A stretch of 64,000 bases of DNA from positions 1,497,766 through 1,561,765 of the forward strand of contig NZ_KE384430.1 of NCBI RefSeq assembly GCF_000425645.1, written 5' to 3'. The first letter of the stretch is position 1. Every line of letters starts with the position of its first letter. Below, one piece after another: positions 9,801-19,853 of this stretch. The stretch comes from Gaetbulibacter saemankumensis DSM 17032. GTDB lineage: Bacteria > Bacteroidota > Bacteroidia > Flavobacteriales > Flavobacteriaceae. Below the pieces are notes generated by a model. It worked only from the letters and a program-made list of their open reading frames with translations. It was not told the DNA's origin and did not search any database. Position numbers and translations under genes: made by a program.

Positions 9801-12004
9801 AAACTTTCTACTTGGTTGGCAACAAACTTGTAAGGTGTATTTCCATTGGGATTCGGATTTATTTTAAAATGTATTTCGGTACTGGATATTTGTGTGACAC
9901 CTGATTCATAATCACCATCAAAATTAGAGTCTATCAATAATCGGTTATCAGGATCGATAAGTGTAATGTTTTTATTAGTTGGTAATATTTTTACAATAAA
10001 GTGTTCGCCATCAATAATAGTATGTGTTATGTTATTTTCAGAAAGAATGATATTAACGGGTTCTGTAAAATCCATTGTGTACTGACTCTCTGCATTGTTA
10101 TCTGCTTCAACGGTACTGGTGAAATCTCCAAGTGAGGCATCTCCCAAAGTAGCCCCGGTAAAGGTGTTGTTGTTTAAACCAGAACTATTATTTTGTGAAA
10201 AAGATGTATTTGCCATAGTTGAATTTATGGTACCATCCTGAAAGTTAAATTCTGGATTCATGGGGTCTGATAAATTTATAATAACATCACCTCTGGATTC
10301 AGTACAATTGAGTATACCATCATTGTCATTGTCAATATCTATATTATCAATGATACCATCATTATCAATATCATCCGGACAAATGCTTACAGGTACTTCT
10401 ACGGACTCTAGTGTTAGTCCACTACAGGCAATGTAGCCTATTAATTTATATTTACCAGGAACTAATGGTGTGAAATCTGGAGTGCTTGCATTGGTGTTTA
10501 CGAATCCGCCCCCTAAGCCATCGTCATACCACCATTGAAAACTATCAAAGACATCTGTATTTGCAGCCGAGAGCGTAATATTGGGGATGCAGTTACCTAA
10601 AGTAGCAAATTCTGGGTCGAAAATAATTTCTGGTGAGGTCGGGAAGCCTGAATAAAAACTGCCCGAAGTGGCCGCACCGTTATAATTAAAGTAGGCACAA
10701 TATAATTCGTCGTTACTTTCTACGGAGATATTTCCAATTAGATCTAATATTTTATAAGTAACATAATCTGGATTGCCTGTGACTGTATTCGGTCCGAAGG
10801 ACGTAAAATTACTTAGAGGTGTATTATTAATTGTTATGGTAGCTCCTACCTTGGTTACAATTGATACACCACCAGAATAAGAGGTGTTACCAATCTTTTC
10901 AATTTGAGTTATATTATTTAAGTTGCCTTTGGCTTCACAACTTAATGGAGGTACAAAAAACATACCTTGATTAGCCTCCGAAGTGGTTGCGCCAACCCCT
11001 TGATATGTAAAAACAGGATTGTTGGTTTCTACATACATGTTTCCTGAAGCGTTGTACATATTGCCTTCAATTAAATAATATTCTCCGGCATTTATGGTAA
11101 CAGTCGAAGCATTTCCATTAATACTGATAGTTGTATTATCTGTATGTGCTACGATAAGAATATTTTCCCAGCTATTACTTCCGTCACCTTTAACAAAAAT
11201 ATATTCTGTACCTACTTTTGAATAATCAGCAATTTGATCTATTCCGTAATCTCTGCCATTACCGTTATGAAAACTTCCATTGGCAGAACCACAATTCACA
11301 ACGATGGGCTTATCCGATTGAACTAAGGCGCCAATTAAACCATCTCTATTAACAATTGCATCGGTACTATTAGTAGCAATTATATAACTTTCGCCTGCGT
11401 TTAATGTAATGTCAATAGGTGTTGGTCCGGTATAGTTTTGAATAATTAACCCTGTAGGTAGATCACTAAAAGTAACTTTGGTATCTGCTTCTGTAGCCAT
11501 CACAGATACGAAATTTAAGTAATTTGTTTGTGGGTTTTCATTCGTATATGATCCTACTCTAAATGTAGTGCCTAAAGCAGAAAGTCCCTTGCTTACTAAG
11601 GCACCGGCTTGTGCTCCTGCATTAATACGAACAGAAACATAAATAGGAGCCTCTGCTTCAATAATGAAGCCTTTATTAGTTTTTATGGTGCTGGTTTCAT
11701 TAGCATTTACAAATAATTGAGTATCTCTACTAGAACCTATATTATATTCGTATGGAATAGTATTTGAAACGGTGCCTGAAATATAACTATTAGTACTTTG
11801 CCCAATAGGTTTTATAGTAAACGTAACTGTAGTATTACTTGGTGTTGATATGTAAATATATTGATCTTGAGGTATGGATGAATTATCCCCTGACTCTGTA
11901 AGTGGCGGGATATAATGCGTCTTACTAAGTTGCGAGTGCCCATTAAACCAAAATAAAAGGATACCTATTATAAATAACCTTTTCAAAGAATTTATCAATG
12001 CCAT
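6890..12004 (-). CDS. giant secreted protein with T9SS type B (gliding-associated) sorting domain
   Basis: A 1704-aa cell-surface protein. Residues 1-25 form a signal peptide ending in GHSQ. Residues about 25-470 resemble the IgGFc-binding-like region of large Bacteroidota surface proteins. Calcium-binding DxDxDG runs follow (DDIDNDGIIDNIDIDNDNDG near 545, further groups near 765-900). Four modules beginning CDDD- or CDGD-type motifs occupy about 1090-1480. The C-terminal 85 residues, FTPNNDGQNDYW to GHFTLKR, are the gliding motility-associated sorting domain recognised by the type IX machine. It is the third of three tandem paralogues in the direction of transcription. Ligand and role (adhesion, gliding, matrix) are not evident from sequence. 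Confidence 0.9.
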   Translation of the reverse strand: MALINSLKRLFIIGILLFWFNGHSQLSKTHYIPPLTESGDNSSIPQDQYIYISTPSNTTVTFTIKPIGQSTNSYISGTVSNTIPYEYNIGSSRDTQLFVNANETSTIKTNKGFIIEAEAPIYVSVRINAGAQAGALVSKGLSALGTTFRVGSYTNENPQTNYLNFVSVMATEADTKVTFSDLPTGLIIQNYTGPTPIDITLNAGESYIIATNSTDAIVNRDGLIGALVQSDKPIVVNCGSANGSFHNGNGRDYGIDQIADYSKVGTEYIFVKGDGSNSWENILIVAHTDNTTISINGNASTVTINAGEYYLIEGNMYNASGNMYVETNNPVFTYQGVGATTSEANQGMFFVPPLSCEAKGNLNNITQIEKIGNTSYSGGVSIVTKVGATITINNTPLSNFTSFGPNTVTGNPDYVTYKILDLIGNISVESNDELYCAYFNYNGAATSGSFYSGFPTSPEIIFDPEFATLGNCIPNITLSAANTDVFDSFQWWYDDGLGGGFVNTNASTPDFTPLVPGKYKLIGYIACSGLTLESVEVPVSICPDDIDNDGIIDNIDIDNDNDGILNCTESRGDVIINLSDPMNPEFNFQDGTINSTMANTSFSQNNSSGLNNNTFTGATLGDASLGDFTSTVEADNNAESQYTMDFTEPVNIILSENNITHTIIDGEHFIVKILPTNKNITLIDPDNRLLIDSNFDGDYESGVTQISSTEIHFKINPNPNGNTPYKFVANQVESFTFSHHLSNANDTSSFSANLALTCFNLDTDGDGIHDSLDLDSDNDGIPDIIEAQGIVQTISNIDSNNDGLDDIFNNTVPIDSDSDGVYDFYDLDSDNDGIYDLEESGSGLPDSNQDGIIDNVLATIGVNGWDDNAESASDSNDLGYTVSDTDSDNLLNYIDSDSDGDTCNDVIEAGFSDGNADNQLGDNPSTVNTFGIVNNAAGYITPDPNYLINGSISISVQPINTTVCENASTTIFVDSPEADAFQWELSTDGTNWTPINNNAVYGGTQTSTLTISTVPINYNNNLYRVKLDRTGNTCGLYSDEITLFVNPVPIVNPTVELIQCDDDDPSTFGYSAFNLTEANNKISTNATNLSFSYYLSQNAAIAGDQTSPDYIDSPTAYKNKTINTDYVWARAENNSGCASVSQITLKVSTTTIPSSFLRSFNQCDDFLDINGDDTINNDNRDGVASFDFSSAKSDIENLFIPQTPTVTFYRNEMDALAEQNVITNISNYRNIGYPESQYIYVRVDSEISNDCLGLGPHILLTVEALPVAYSVIINRECDDDQDGQFPFDTSNVETDLLGNQNPADFTITYTDEAGNSLPSPLPNPFLTSSQTLSIRIENNNTNAPDGPCYDETTLEFIVDESPIANPITPITVCDGDAGDIDDDGLYPFETSSFTTTILGSQTNMEIFYTFITESGNTERVSSLPNPFNSGTQSILVEIINPLNTNCSASTTIDLTVNPLPEFTIETPQIVCSSDPTFTIVLDPEETNTNENFTYVWTYEDGTKLGTTPTLTVSQPGTYFITLTKTDGSNCSRTKEVYVNASELATITQNDITIEDISSNNKIIINENNLGLGDYEYALDSEFSFQDDPYFENVKAGFHTLYVRDKRGCGTSSIIVSVVGYPKYFTPNNDGQNDYWQLLGVNAQFQPSTTIYIFDRYGKLVKELSPKSQGWDGTSRGYPMPTDDYWFSVILQDGREFKGHFTLKR

Positions 12005-12032
12005 TTAAGTGCGTAATAATTAGATATTAATC

Positions 12033-12055
12033 TTTCGTTTAATGTTTAAACGAAA
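12033..12055. repeat. perfect 10-bp inverted repeat upstream of the 1704-aa adhesin gene
   Basis: TTTCGTTTAA (12033-12042), loop TGT, TTAAACGAAA (12046-12055). It lies about 30 bases before the leftward ATG at 12004. There is no T run in either direction, so a terminator is unlikely; an operator or 5' leader hairpin fits better. Confidence 0.55.
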
Positions 12056-12161
12056 TACTAAGGTAGGATAAATTCAATATTTAATTGATAAAAATGTAAC
12101 AAGTTGTTCTCTTTTTAGATAAAGTGAATTAAATTATAAAAAGTATAGCTAATTTCTGTGT

Positions 12162-15100
12162 TTATCGTTTTAGCGAAAAGTGCCCTTTAACTTCAAAAGC
12201 ATTGCCATCTTGAATTACTTGGGCTACAAACCAATAATCGTCTGAGGGCATATTAGCCCCATTAAATGTGCCGTCCCAACCTCTTGAAGTAACAGGTAGG
12301 GTTTTAAGAAGCTTGCCATATCGGTCATGGATATAGACTACAGTACCTGGCAATTCTTCTATACCAACAATGTGCCACGTGTCAAAAATACCATCATTAT
12401 TTGGTGTAAAGAATTTAGGAACATCAATAACGACTACTTCTGTGGTAACGTCATTACAGCCGTTTAAATCTCTAATTGTTACCTGGTGTACTCCAAAGGC
12501 GACATTTTCGAATACATTAGATTGCTGAGGTTCTCCATTGTCTAAAATGTAAACATAATCACCAATACCACTTATGTTTACGGTGATACTGTTGGGATCG
12601 GCAAAATCTACTTTTGTTGTAAAGTTTATCGTGGCCGCTTCAGATTCTATTAAAGAAAAGAATTTTGTATATCTGCAATCGTATGGCGTTGTTACTTGTA
12701 CCCAATGTTCACCAAGATCAGATTCATTAAATAGATTTTCTGGAGAGGTGTTACCATTATCCCATAAATAGCTGTCACCAAAATTACCTGTTTCCGCACT
12801 TATAGTTAAAGGTAAATCATTTAAGCATAGTGGTTCAATATCATCAATTGGAATAATAGGTAAAGGGTTTACAATGGTTCTAAACTGCGTAAGGTTATAA
12901 CATCCTGAATTGTTGTTTTCAACCCTTACAAAAATAGTTTCACCATTAACAGCCGCGTGAAAATTGCTTAATCGGTTAGTGTCTTCAATGGCATTTTTAA
13001 TGTCATAGTTATAGTAATACACGTTAAATTGGGAAGGGTCCTGCCCTCCTAGAATGATGTCTTTATTCTCATCCAAATCAAATTCATAATAACCATCAAA
13101 ATCGTCATCACAGTTAACTAAATCAGGAGGTGTATTTGCTATCGGGTTTTGATTTATTTGTAGATTGAAACTTGTAATAATAGGACACCCGTTATTATTA
13201 TCTGTGACCCGAGCAAATAGGGTGTGTAAATTACTGGTATAATTATATATCGGGCCAACAGGGTTGATGTTATTGCTTGCATCATTTTGAGAGTTGTAAT
13301 ACGAAATACTTACTTGGTTGGTATTATCAACTAGCATCTCATCTACTTGTGATAAATCATAAGTATTAGTATCATTATCACAAATATATATAGTGTCAAT
13401 ATTGTTGGTGGCCGGAGGTAAGTTAATCTGTAATTCAAGAGGTGCAACATGATCACATTGAGTTTGCGTTATTTCAGCCTTTACATAAATAGTTTTACTG
13501 TTTGTAACGGGATAATTGGTTATTTGTGCATTTGCAATAGGGGTGTTTAATTCTTCATCTTCAAAAAACGAGATGGACACATCACTAAACCTTACATTTT
13601 CTATGTCAAATATGGCGGTATTTAAATCTACAAAATAGCTGCCGTCATAATCTGTATCACATACTGGAGCAATTTGAGCAGAAGCAATATATGGTGTCGG
13701 GAATGTAATAAACCGGACTTCATCATAAACCACACATGAGTTATTAGTGTTTTCAATTCTCACATAAAACTGCCCCTGAAGTGCATCGTAAGTAAATAAA
13801 TCAGGTAATGCATTTGAGTCGTTTATGGCGTCACTCGTACTTAAGTAGAAGTTAATATTTAAATCATCAGGACTTCCCTGAGCAATTTCCTGACGTTTAG
13901 AATCTAAATCAAAGGTGTAATCTCGTTGAATACTTTGACATACTGGAGGAAAATCGGTGAAATTAGTATTGTAAGTTGGATTTTGGGCTACTTCTAAAGT
14001 GAATGTAGCGGTGCTAAAACAATTGGGATCTAATATATTTTCAACACGGATATAGATGGTTTGCGAGCCACTGCTTGAATAGGGGCTATTTTTATCAATA
14101 AGTGTCGTGTATGTGGAGTCTTCAAAGTAAAATACTTCTTTTCCAGATTGGCCATTAAGTATCTCGGCATCCTTATCTGACAAAATAAAGTCTTCTAATT
14201 GGTTGCCATCATCTTCACAAATTTTATAGGGGGTTATTGTTGGAATTTGAGGTAAGGTATTCACTGTAATTTCTAACGGTTGAATGTTATAACACTGTGT
14301 ATTATCAACGCGAACATATAATGTTTGTGTTTGTGCATTGTAAGCGTTTTTATTTAACGGATTCTGATTGTTTTCGGCTTCATTTATTGAAGCATAGAAT
14401 TCAATGGTTAATCCGGTTCTGTCTGAAACCACTTCATCGATAACATTTTCTAATACTACATTTGAAAATCCGTCGCTGTCGGCATCACATATAATAATTG
14501 GGTTAGGAGCGGTAGCCTCCGGAGCAGGAATAATTGTTATGTCGAAGCTATTATAAGTTCTACATCCTGTTTCCATATGTTCGATACGTGCCCAAATGGT
14601 TTCGGAGTTTGTAACATCGTAATTGTCTGGAAGTGTACTTAGATTTTCTATAGCATCTGCTTCGGAAGCAAAATATCTTACACCAAAGTCTGTATTTCCT
14701 CCGGTAACATTATCATTAAATGAAGGCAAATATACGGTAGTAGTGCCATCGCTGTCTGTATCACAATATGGTAAAGGATCTTGAGGATTAAATAATAGTA
14801 TGGGATTTACGCGCAAGATAATTTCTGATACATCCGTACAGTCACCTTTGTCAATTTCAATATATAAAGTTTTGGGTTCGGTAGTGCTTACTGGATAAAG
14901 GGCCGTTTTGTCAATAGGATTGGTTCGGTTATCTAAATCGTTTTGATTGTCATAATACGTTACGCTAATATTGTATGGTAAATCATTGGCAATATACCCT
15001 TGTACAGTGATTAAATCGAAATCTATAAATCCGTTACTGTCTTCTTCATCACATAATGCAAAATCACTCAAATCGGTTCCCGTTAATAGGATATTTGTAT

Positions 15101-16985
15101 GGGCTTCAATAGGTATAATGGCGTAACAGCCCGTTGTACTATCTTCCAATCTCACATAAATAGTTTCTTGTTCTGGAGTTGTATTATTGTATGCTGTTGG
15201 ATTAGGAATAGGATTAGTTCCCGATTCGGCATCGGCTTCACTTGTGTGGTAAGTGGGAGGAAGGAAATTAGTTTCTCCGTTTAGTATGTTATCAATCACT
15301 GAAGTTAAATCGAATGTTGCAAAACCATCATGGTCGGGATCACAAGCATCGATATATTGGGTGTCTCTAACAATACCGGTATTACCATTTGTTAATTCAA
15401 TATTTAAGGTTGTAGTATTTACGCAGCCGGTAATGGTATTGGTAACTCTTACATATAGGGTCTCTATTGTATTTGTGTTCCTATAAGGAGGCGGGATGGC
15501 ATTAAATCCCGAAGCAGCGTGGTTTGAGCTGTAATGGAAAGTGACTACTAGATTATTTTGTCCACCAGTTATTTCATCATCCTTAACTCTTAAATCTATC
15601 TCAGTTCTACTATCTGGAGTACCATCATTATCACATACTTCTAAAGTGGATGGTTGGGTTATGGCAGGAATTTCATTTACTTCCAATTCAAACGATCCAT
15701 AAATTAAGCATCCCATATCGGTATCTTCAACACGAACATAAATGGTTTGAGAAGCACTAGTGATTGGACCAGAAATATTGTTTGAAGGATTATTTCTGGC
15801 GTCATTCTCTAATTCATAATAATTGATGCTATAATTAGCTGGTAAATTAGGAATGGCATTCTCAACATCTGAATTTTTCGAACTTAGATTAAAAGTCTCT
15901 TCTCCGTCTCCATTATCATCGCATAATTGATATGGCGGAATGTAATTAGCCATTAATTCAGTGTCGATAGTAACATTTACTTCATCTGTAATGGTACAGT
16001 TTAACCCATCAATACTAATTTGTACTTGATATAAACCACTTACGGAAGTTGTTAAGGTTGGTGAAGTTTCACCTATAATTTCCACACCATCTTGGAACCA
16101 AGCATAGGTCGCTTCCGGATTATTGATATTTCCATTTAATGTTACGTTTCCAGAACAGGTATTAATATCTTCACCCAAATCTAGAGAAGAGAAGGTAGAA
16201 GCTTCTATAAATACAGCTGTATCATATTCTGGGTCGTTAGCCTGATCGGCAACAATTAACTTGACATGATATTGTACATTGGGAGTTACAGCGCTGGCAG
16301 CGGTCATAACCGTTGTTTTACCATTATAATTGGTGTTTCCTGTATTGTAGCCTTGAAAATAAGATTCATTAGAAGCTGAACATATATTTAATATTTCTTC
16401 ATGAATATTACTTATCGTTACGGGGTCGTTGGTGCCAGGAACGCGTGCTATATTCTGATAGGGACCAGTACTGGTGCTCTCACGAATTAAGAACGCAAAT
16501 CCATCAGATGAATTACAAGGGTAATTAGCATAATACTCTTCGGAAGCCATTAAATAATTAAACTGAATCACATCTGATAGTGCTACAAAATCGAATTCAA
16601 TAACAGTAGCGTTAAGTGTGTTGCTAACTCCCAAGGCTGCTTCGATATCTGGATCGGTGCCCCAGTTTTGTGAGCCTTCACTTAAATCGGTTGATATTGT
16701 AGTATTAGCACCAGAAGCCGCATTTCCAGTAGAAATTATGATGCCACTCTCTAAAGGAAAAGAACTGTTTCCTCGGTTAAATGCACCATAGCTTGTGAGT
16801 CCATCAACACTTCCGTTAACTGGTGAATCTATATTCGAAATTTCAACACAGTCGTTTGCTAAATTATTTTGCACTAAATCCTGAACTGATATTGAATTGT
16901 CGATGGTTATCTGCTGAGAGAATGTCGCATTAAAGCTACAAAAACAAATAGCTAAAATCAGAAGGAATTGTAGGTTGTGTTTCAC
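12162..16985 (-). CDS. giant secreted protein: choice-of-anchor L domain, 11 repeats, T9SS type B sorting domain
   Basis: A 1607-aa exported protein with signal peptide MKHNLQFLLILAICFCSFNA. Residues about 25-270 match the choice-of-anchor L type of domain (N-terminal LVQNNLANDCVEISNI, then FNRGNSSFPLESGIIIST and MASEEYYANYPC). One Ig-like segment follows. I count eleven tandem modules of 85-100 aa, each opening with a C-[DEQ]-x-D-acidic turn, continuing FDL and YY or FY strands, and ending in Q-T-[IL]-[YF]-V-R-[VI]-E and GC. The C-terminal gliding-type sorting domain runs from FFTPNNDGIFDTWH to GHFSLKR. It is the middle gene of three tandem paralogues. Confidence 0.92.
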   Translation of the reverse strand: MKHNLQFLLILAICFCSFNATFSQQITIDNSISVQDLVQNNLANDCVEISNIDSPVNGSVDGLTSYGAFNRGNSSFPLESGIIISTGNAASGANTTISTDLSEGSQNWGTDPDIEAALGVSNTLNATVIEFDFVALSDVIQFNYLMASEEYYANYPCNSSDGFAFLIRESTSTGPYQNIARVPGTNDPVTISNIHEEILNICSASNESYFQGYNTGNTNYNGKTTVMTAASAVTPNVQYHVKLIVADQANDPEYDTAVFIEASTFSSLDLGEDINTCSGNVTLNGNINNPEATYAWFQDGVEIIGETSPTLTTSVSGLYQVQISIDGLNCTITDEVNVTIDTELMANYIPPYQLCDDNGDGEETFNLSSKNSDVENAIPNLPANYSINYYELENDARNNPSNNISGPITSASQTIYVRVEDTDMGCLIYGSFELEVNEIPAITQPSTLEVCDNDGTPDSRTEIDLRVKDDEITGGQNNLVVTFHYSSNHAASGFNAIPPPYRNTNTIETLYVRVTNTITGCVNTTTLNIELTNGNTGIVRDTQYIDACDPDHDGFATFDLTSVIDNILNGETNFLPPTYHTSEADAESGTNPIPNPTAYNNTTPEQETIYVRLEDSTTGCYAIIPIEAHTNILLTGTDLSDFALCDEEDSNGFIDFDLITVQGYIANDLPYNISVTYYDNQNDLDNRTNPIDKTALYPVSTTEPKTLYIEIDKGDCTDVSEIILRVNPILLFNPQDPLPYCDTDSDGTTTVYLPSFNDNVTGGNTDFGVRYFASEADAIENLSTLPDNYDVTNSETIWARIEHMETGCRTYNSFDITIIPAPEATAPNPIIICDADSDGFSNVVLENVIDEVVSDRTGLTIEFYASINEAENNQNPLNKNAYNAQTQTLYVRVDNTQCYNIQPLEITVNTLPQIPTITPYKICEDDGNQLEDFILSDKDAEILNGQSGKEVFYFEDSTYTTLIDKNSPYSSSGSQTIYIRVENILDPNCFSTATFTLEVAQNPTYNTNFTDFPPVCQSIQRDYTFDLDSKRQEIAQGSPDDLNINFYLSTSDAINDSNALPDLFTYDALQGQFYVRIENTNNSCVVYDEVRFITFPTPYIASAQIAPVCDTDYDGSYFVDLNTAIFDIENVRFSDVSISFFEDEELNTPIANAQITNYPVTNSKTIYVKAEITQTQCDHVAPLELQINLPPATNNIDTIYICDNDTNTYDLSQVDEMLVDNTNQVSISYYNSQNDASNNINPVGPIYNYTSNLHTLFARVTDNNNGCPIITSFNLQINQNPIANTPPDLVNCDDDFDGYYEFDLDENKDIILGGQDPSQFNVYYYNYDIKNAIEDTNRLSNFHAAVNGETIFVRVENNNSGCYNLTQFRTIVNPLPIIPIDDIEPLCLNDLPLTISAETGNFGDSYLWDNGNTSPENLFNESDLGEHWVQVTTPYDCRYTKFFSLIESEAATINFTTKVDFADPNSITVNISGIGDYVYILDNGEPQQSNVFENVAFGVHQVTIRDLNGCNDVTTEVVVIDVPKFFTPNNDGIFDTWHIVGIEELPGTVVYIHDRYGKLLKTLPVTSRGWDGTFNGANMPSDDYWFVAQVIQDGNAFEVKGHFSLKR

Positions 16986-17111
16986 GTATGGTTTATTTGG
17001 GTAAATAAATCTAATTGATTAAAAATCAAGGCGAAAATTACTTATTATTTGGATGAAACGCAAAATAAACACGACGAAATGCAATTTAATAAGATTTCAG
17101 GATGTAATAGA

Positions 17112-19829
17112 TTAACGTTTGAGTGTAAAATGACTATTGAATACCCGGCCATCCTGAAGTTTTACCCAAAACCAATAATCATCGGCGGGTAGTTTTTCTC
17201 CATTTAATTGACCATCCCAACCTTTACTTTTGGGACTTAATTCTTTTAATAGTTTCCCTAGTCTATTATAAATTAAAATTTTGGTATCAGGATGAAACAT
17301 ATTTGAAACCCCATATACTTGCCAAAAGTCGTTATAGCCATCATTATTTGGTGTAAAAACTTTTGGGAAACCAATAACAGATATTTTATTGGTAACGATG
17401 CCACAATTATTTTTAATGTCTTTAACATAAACCGTGTAAAACCCAGGTTTCACATTTTCAAATAAATTACTGCTTTGGTAAGGCATAATTAAGAGGTTGT
17501 TTTCATCATAAAGGGCATATTCATATAACCCGTCTCCTGTTGTGATAACGGAAACACTATTATTGCTGCTGGCATCTTTAATTTCAATAGCTTCAAAGCT
17601 AGCAATGTTGGAAGCTATGATCGTTATTGTTCTGGTTTTTGAACAACCATTGTTGTTCGTTATTACAACATCATAAGTTCCTGTTTGGTTTACTTGTATG
17701 TCATAGGTGTCTTCGCCTGTAGACCATTTGTAAGTGTAGTTATTCGGAGAATCATTTATAATACCAGCATCAATAGTTATACGTTCAGGGTATTTATTAA
17801 GGCAGTAATAAGCGGTGGCTTCTGTCTCAATATCTGGTAGTTTATTAACTGTTAACAATACTTCACTAATGCCATAGCAATTATTTGTATTTTCTACTCT
17901 GGCATAAATTGTTTGTGAGTAAGCAGTCCTATTCCGGTAAGTAGAAACTATTTCGTTGGTTTCTAAAAGAGCGTCGTTATACGATTCGTAGTATTTTAAA
18001 TCTAAACCTGCAGGCAGGCCATTGAGAACATAGGGATCGATAGATTTTAAATTGAATTCGTATAAGCCATCTTCTATACCATCATCATCACAAACAGGTG
18101 GTAATACCACATTATTAGCAGAGGTAACGCTAACTTCTAATATGAGTTCGGAGGTGTTCATACAAAGTGATTTCGAATCGTATACTTCAACATAAACGGT
18201 TTGCGGATTTGAAGTATTGGGATAATTGGCAGCGTTAATTTCAGTCGTTCTCTTAATATCTGAGTAAAATTTCGTAAAACGACGTGTTTCAGGTTCGCCA
18301 TTGGTAAGAACATTGTTAGCCTCATTGAGATTGAACATGGTAATCCCATCATTAATGCCATCTTCATCACATTGAAAAAGTATATGGTTATTAGCAATCG
18401 GAATAGCATTGTAATTTACAAATGCCTGACCTTCGAAAGCACAATCGCCATTTTGAGGGTCTATATACACTTGGTAATGACCAGCTTCAGAAATTACTAA
18501 TTCAAAACCAGTCTCAGGTAATGTAATATTGTCTTTTGTCCAGGTGTAAGTAGCTCCCAGAATATCTATGGAAGATAAGGTATACAAATCGTTAGTACAT
18601 AAATTAAGCGAAATGGTACTTTCTCCGTTTTTTATAATGTCTATTTCAGAATTAAAAAATGATGATATAAAAGGAGGTAAGCCTTGTGACGATTTATTTG
18701 GTGCCAAGTTTACGGCATTATGCACATAATTACAGCTTAAACCTCGAGCGTTAGGATTGTTAATGGCTCCCAAATAGGATAAGCCAAAATCGTAAGTAGA
18801 GCTCAGTGCTCGATAAATTTTACCATCAGGGCCTAATTGTAAAGCACCGCGATAGAGGTTTCGATTGTCTATTGTAACCTGCGAATTTTGAATATCGGGT
18901 TGTGTTAAATCGTACTGTATTAAAATCGAGGTGTGGTTGTCAGGGTTGTCATTTTCATCAATATCATCACGATTAAAATAATCGTTGGAAGCATGTACAT
19001 AAAGTAATTCACTACTAGGGGAAAACTCTACACCATAAGGATATCTACTGTCATTTTGAGTGTTTATAGTTAATGGAACCTGATTCGTTACTTGTCCAGT
19101 ATTAGTGTCGAAGTCATAAATGTATAAACCATTAAATACATTGGCACAGGCTACCTTGGTTCCATCTGGAGATAATTTTAAATAACCCCGGGCATCACCA
19201 ATTACAATTTCAAATGTTGATGTAACAGAACTAGTGTTCACACCACTGTTATTAACTTCAAACGCATGAAAAGTATCATAAACTTGGTCGAGCCCATTTT
19301 TAGAAGCAAAGGTTACTACCCAAATGGATTTAGTAATACAATCTTTTAAAACGGCCGTTATTTTTTCAGAACAAAGTTCTAAGAGGCTATTGTTTTTCGA
19401 AACGATTCCTCCACGTCCACTATCTAGTGTCATATCTACAGTAGAGTAGTTTAAACCTGTGTTACGCTGACTAGACCCTACGGTAAAAATATAATAAATA
19501 TTGGGGTTGTCAGGTTTAGGAACTACTATTGCTGATTGCGTACTGGATTCATCACCCAACAATCCGGTACCATTTTGCATGATTTGATGTGTCCCATTAT
19601 AAACTGTTGTGCCGTCGGTGTAAAATAACAAATTCCCATTTTCATCAGAGATAGACGCACAACCTTCACGTGTGTATAAGCGTCCATTTGAATTATTCGA
19701 AATTGAAGCCGCATTTAAATTAAATGTAATGCCTGCATTTTCACCAAAAAACCAATTGGAAGCTTCATTCTGACTGAAAGTAATGGCCGTTATAGCCATA
19801 ACAAGAAATGTTACTATTTTCTTTTTCAT
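17112..19829 (-). CDS. secreted protein with beta-propeller-like N-terminus and T9SS type B sorting domain
   Basis: A 905-aa exported protein. The start is taken at the ATG of MKKKIVTFLVMAITAITFSQ, a good signal peptide; an ATG three codons upstream (19838) is possible. Residues about 20-400 have repeated strands such as WFFGENAGITFN, NLLFYTDGTTVYNG and LSPDGTKVACAN, suggesting a beta-propeller. Two copies of the CDEDG/CDDDG module found in the two neighbouring giants follow at about 490-670. The C-terminus, FTPNNDGYNDFWQVYGV to SHFTLKR, is the gliding-type sorting domain. It is promoter-proximal among the three paralogues and probably displayed on the cell surface; the ligand is unknown. Confidence 0.9.
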   Translation of the reverse strand: MKKKIVTFLVMAITAITFSQNEASNWFFGENAGITFNLNAASISNNSNGRLYTREGCASISDENGNLLFYTDGTTVYNGTHQIMQNGTGLLGDESSTQSAIVVPKPDNPNIYYIFTVGSSQRNTGLNYSTVDMTLDSGRGGIVSKNNSLLELCSEKITAVLKDCITKSIWVVTFASKNGLDQVYDTFHAFEVNNSGVNTSSVTSTFEIVIGDARGYLKLSPDGTKVACANVFNGLYIYDFDTNTGQVTNQVPLTINTQNDSRYPYGVEFSPSSELLYVHASNDYFNRDDIDENDNPDNHTSILIQYDLTQPDIQNSQVTIDNRNLYRGALQLGPDGKIYRALSSTYDFGLSYLGAINNPNARGLSCNYVHNAVNLAPNKSSQGLPPFISSFFNSEIDIIKNGESTISLNLCTNDLYTLSSIDILGATYTWTKDNITLPETGFELVISEAGHYQVYIDPQNGDCAFEGQAFVNYNAIPIANNHILFQCDEDGINDGITMFNLNEANNVLTNGEPETRRFTKFYSDIKRTTEINAANYPNTSNPQTVYVEVYDSKSLCMNTSELILEVSVTSANNVVLPPVCDDDGIEDGLYEFNLKSIDPYVLNGLPAGLDLKYYESYNDALLETNEIVSTYRNRTAYSQTIYARVENTNNCYGISEVLLTVNKLPDIETEATAYYCLNKYPERITIDAGIINDSPNNYTYKWSTGEDTYDIQVNQTGTYDVVITNNNGCSKTRTITIIASNIASFEAIEIKDASSNNSVSVITTGDGLYEYALYDENNLLIMPYQSSNLFENVKPGFYTVYVKDIKNNCGIVTNKISVIGFPKVFTPNNDGYNDFWQVYGVSNMFHPDTKILIYNRLGKLLKELSPKSKGWDGQLNGEKLPADDYWFWVKLQDGRVFNSHFTLKR

Positions 19830-19853
19830 TAGTAACAAATCTATTAAAAGAAA

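Noticed and set aside
6890..16985. CRISPR-like or DNA-level tandem repeats within the giant genes
   Set aside because: The repeats are diverged protein modules of 85-100 aa; I saw no identical DNA repeats with regular spacers.
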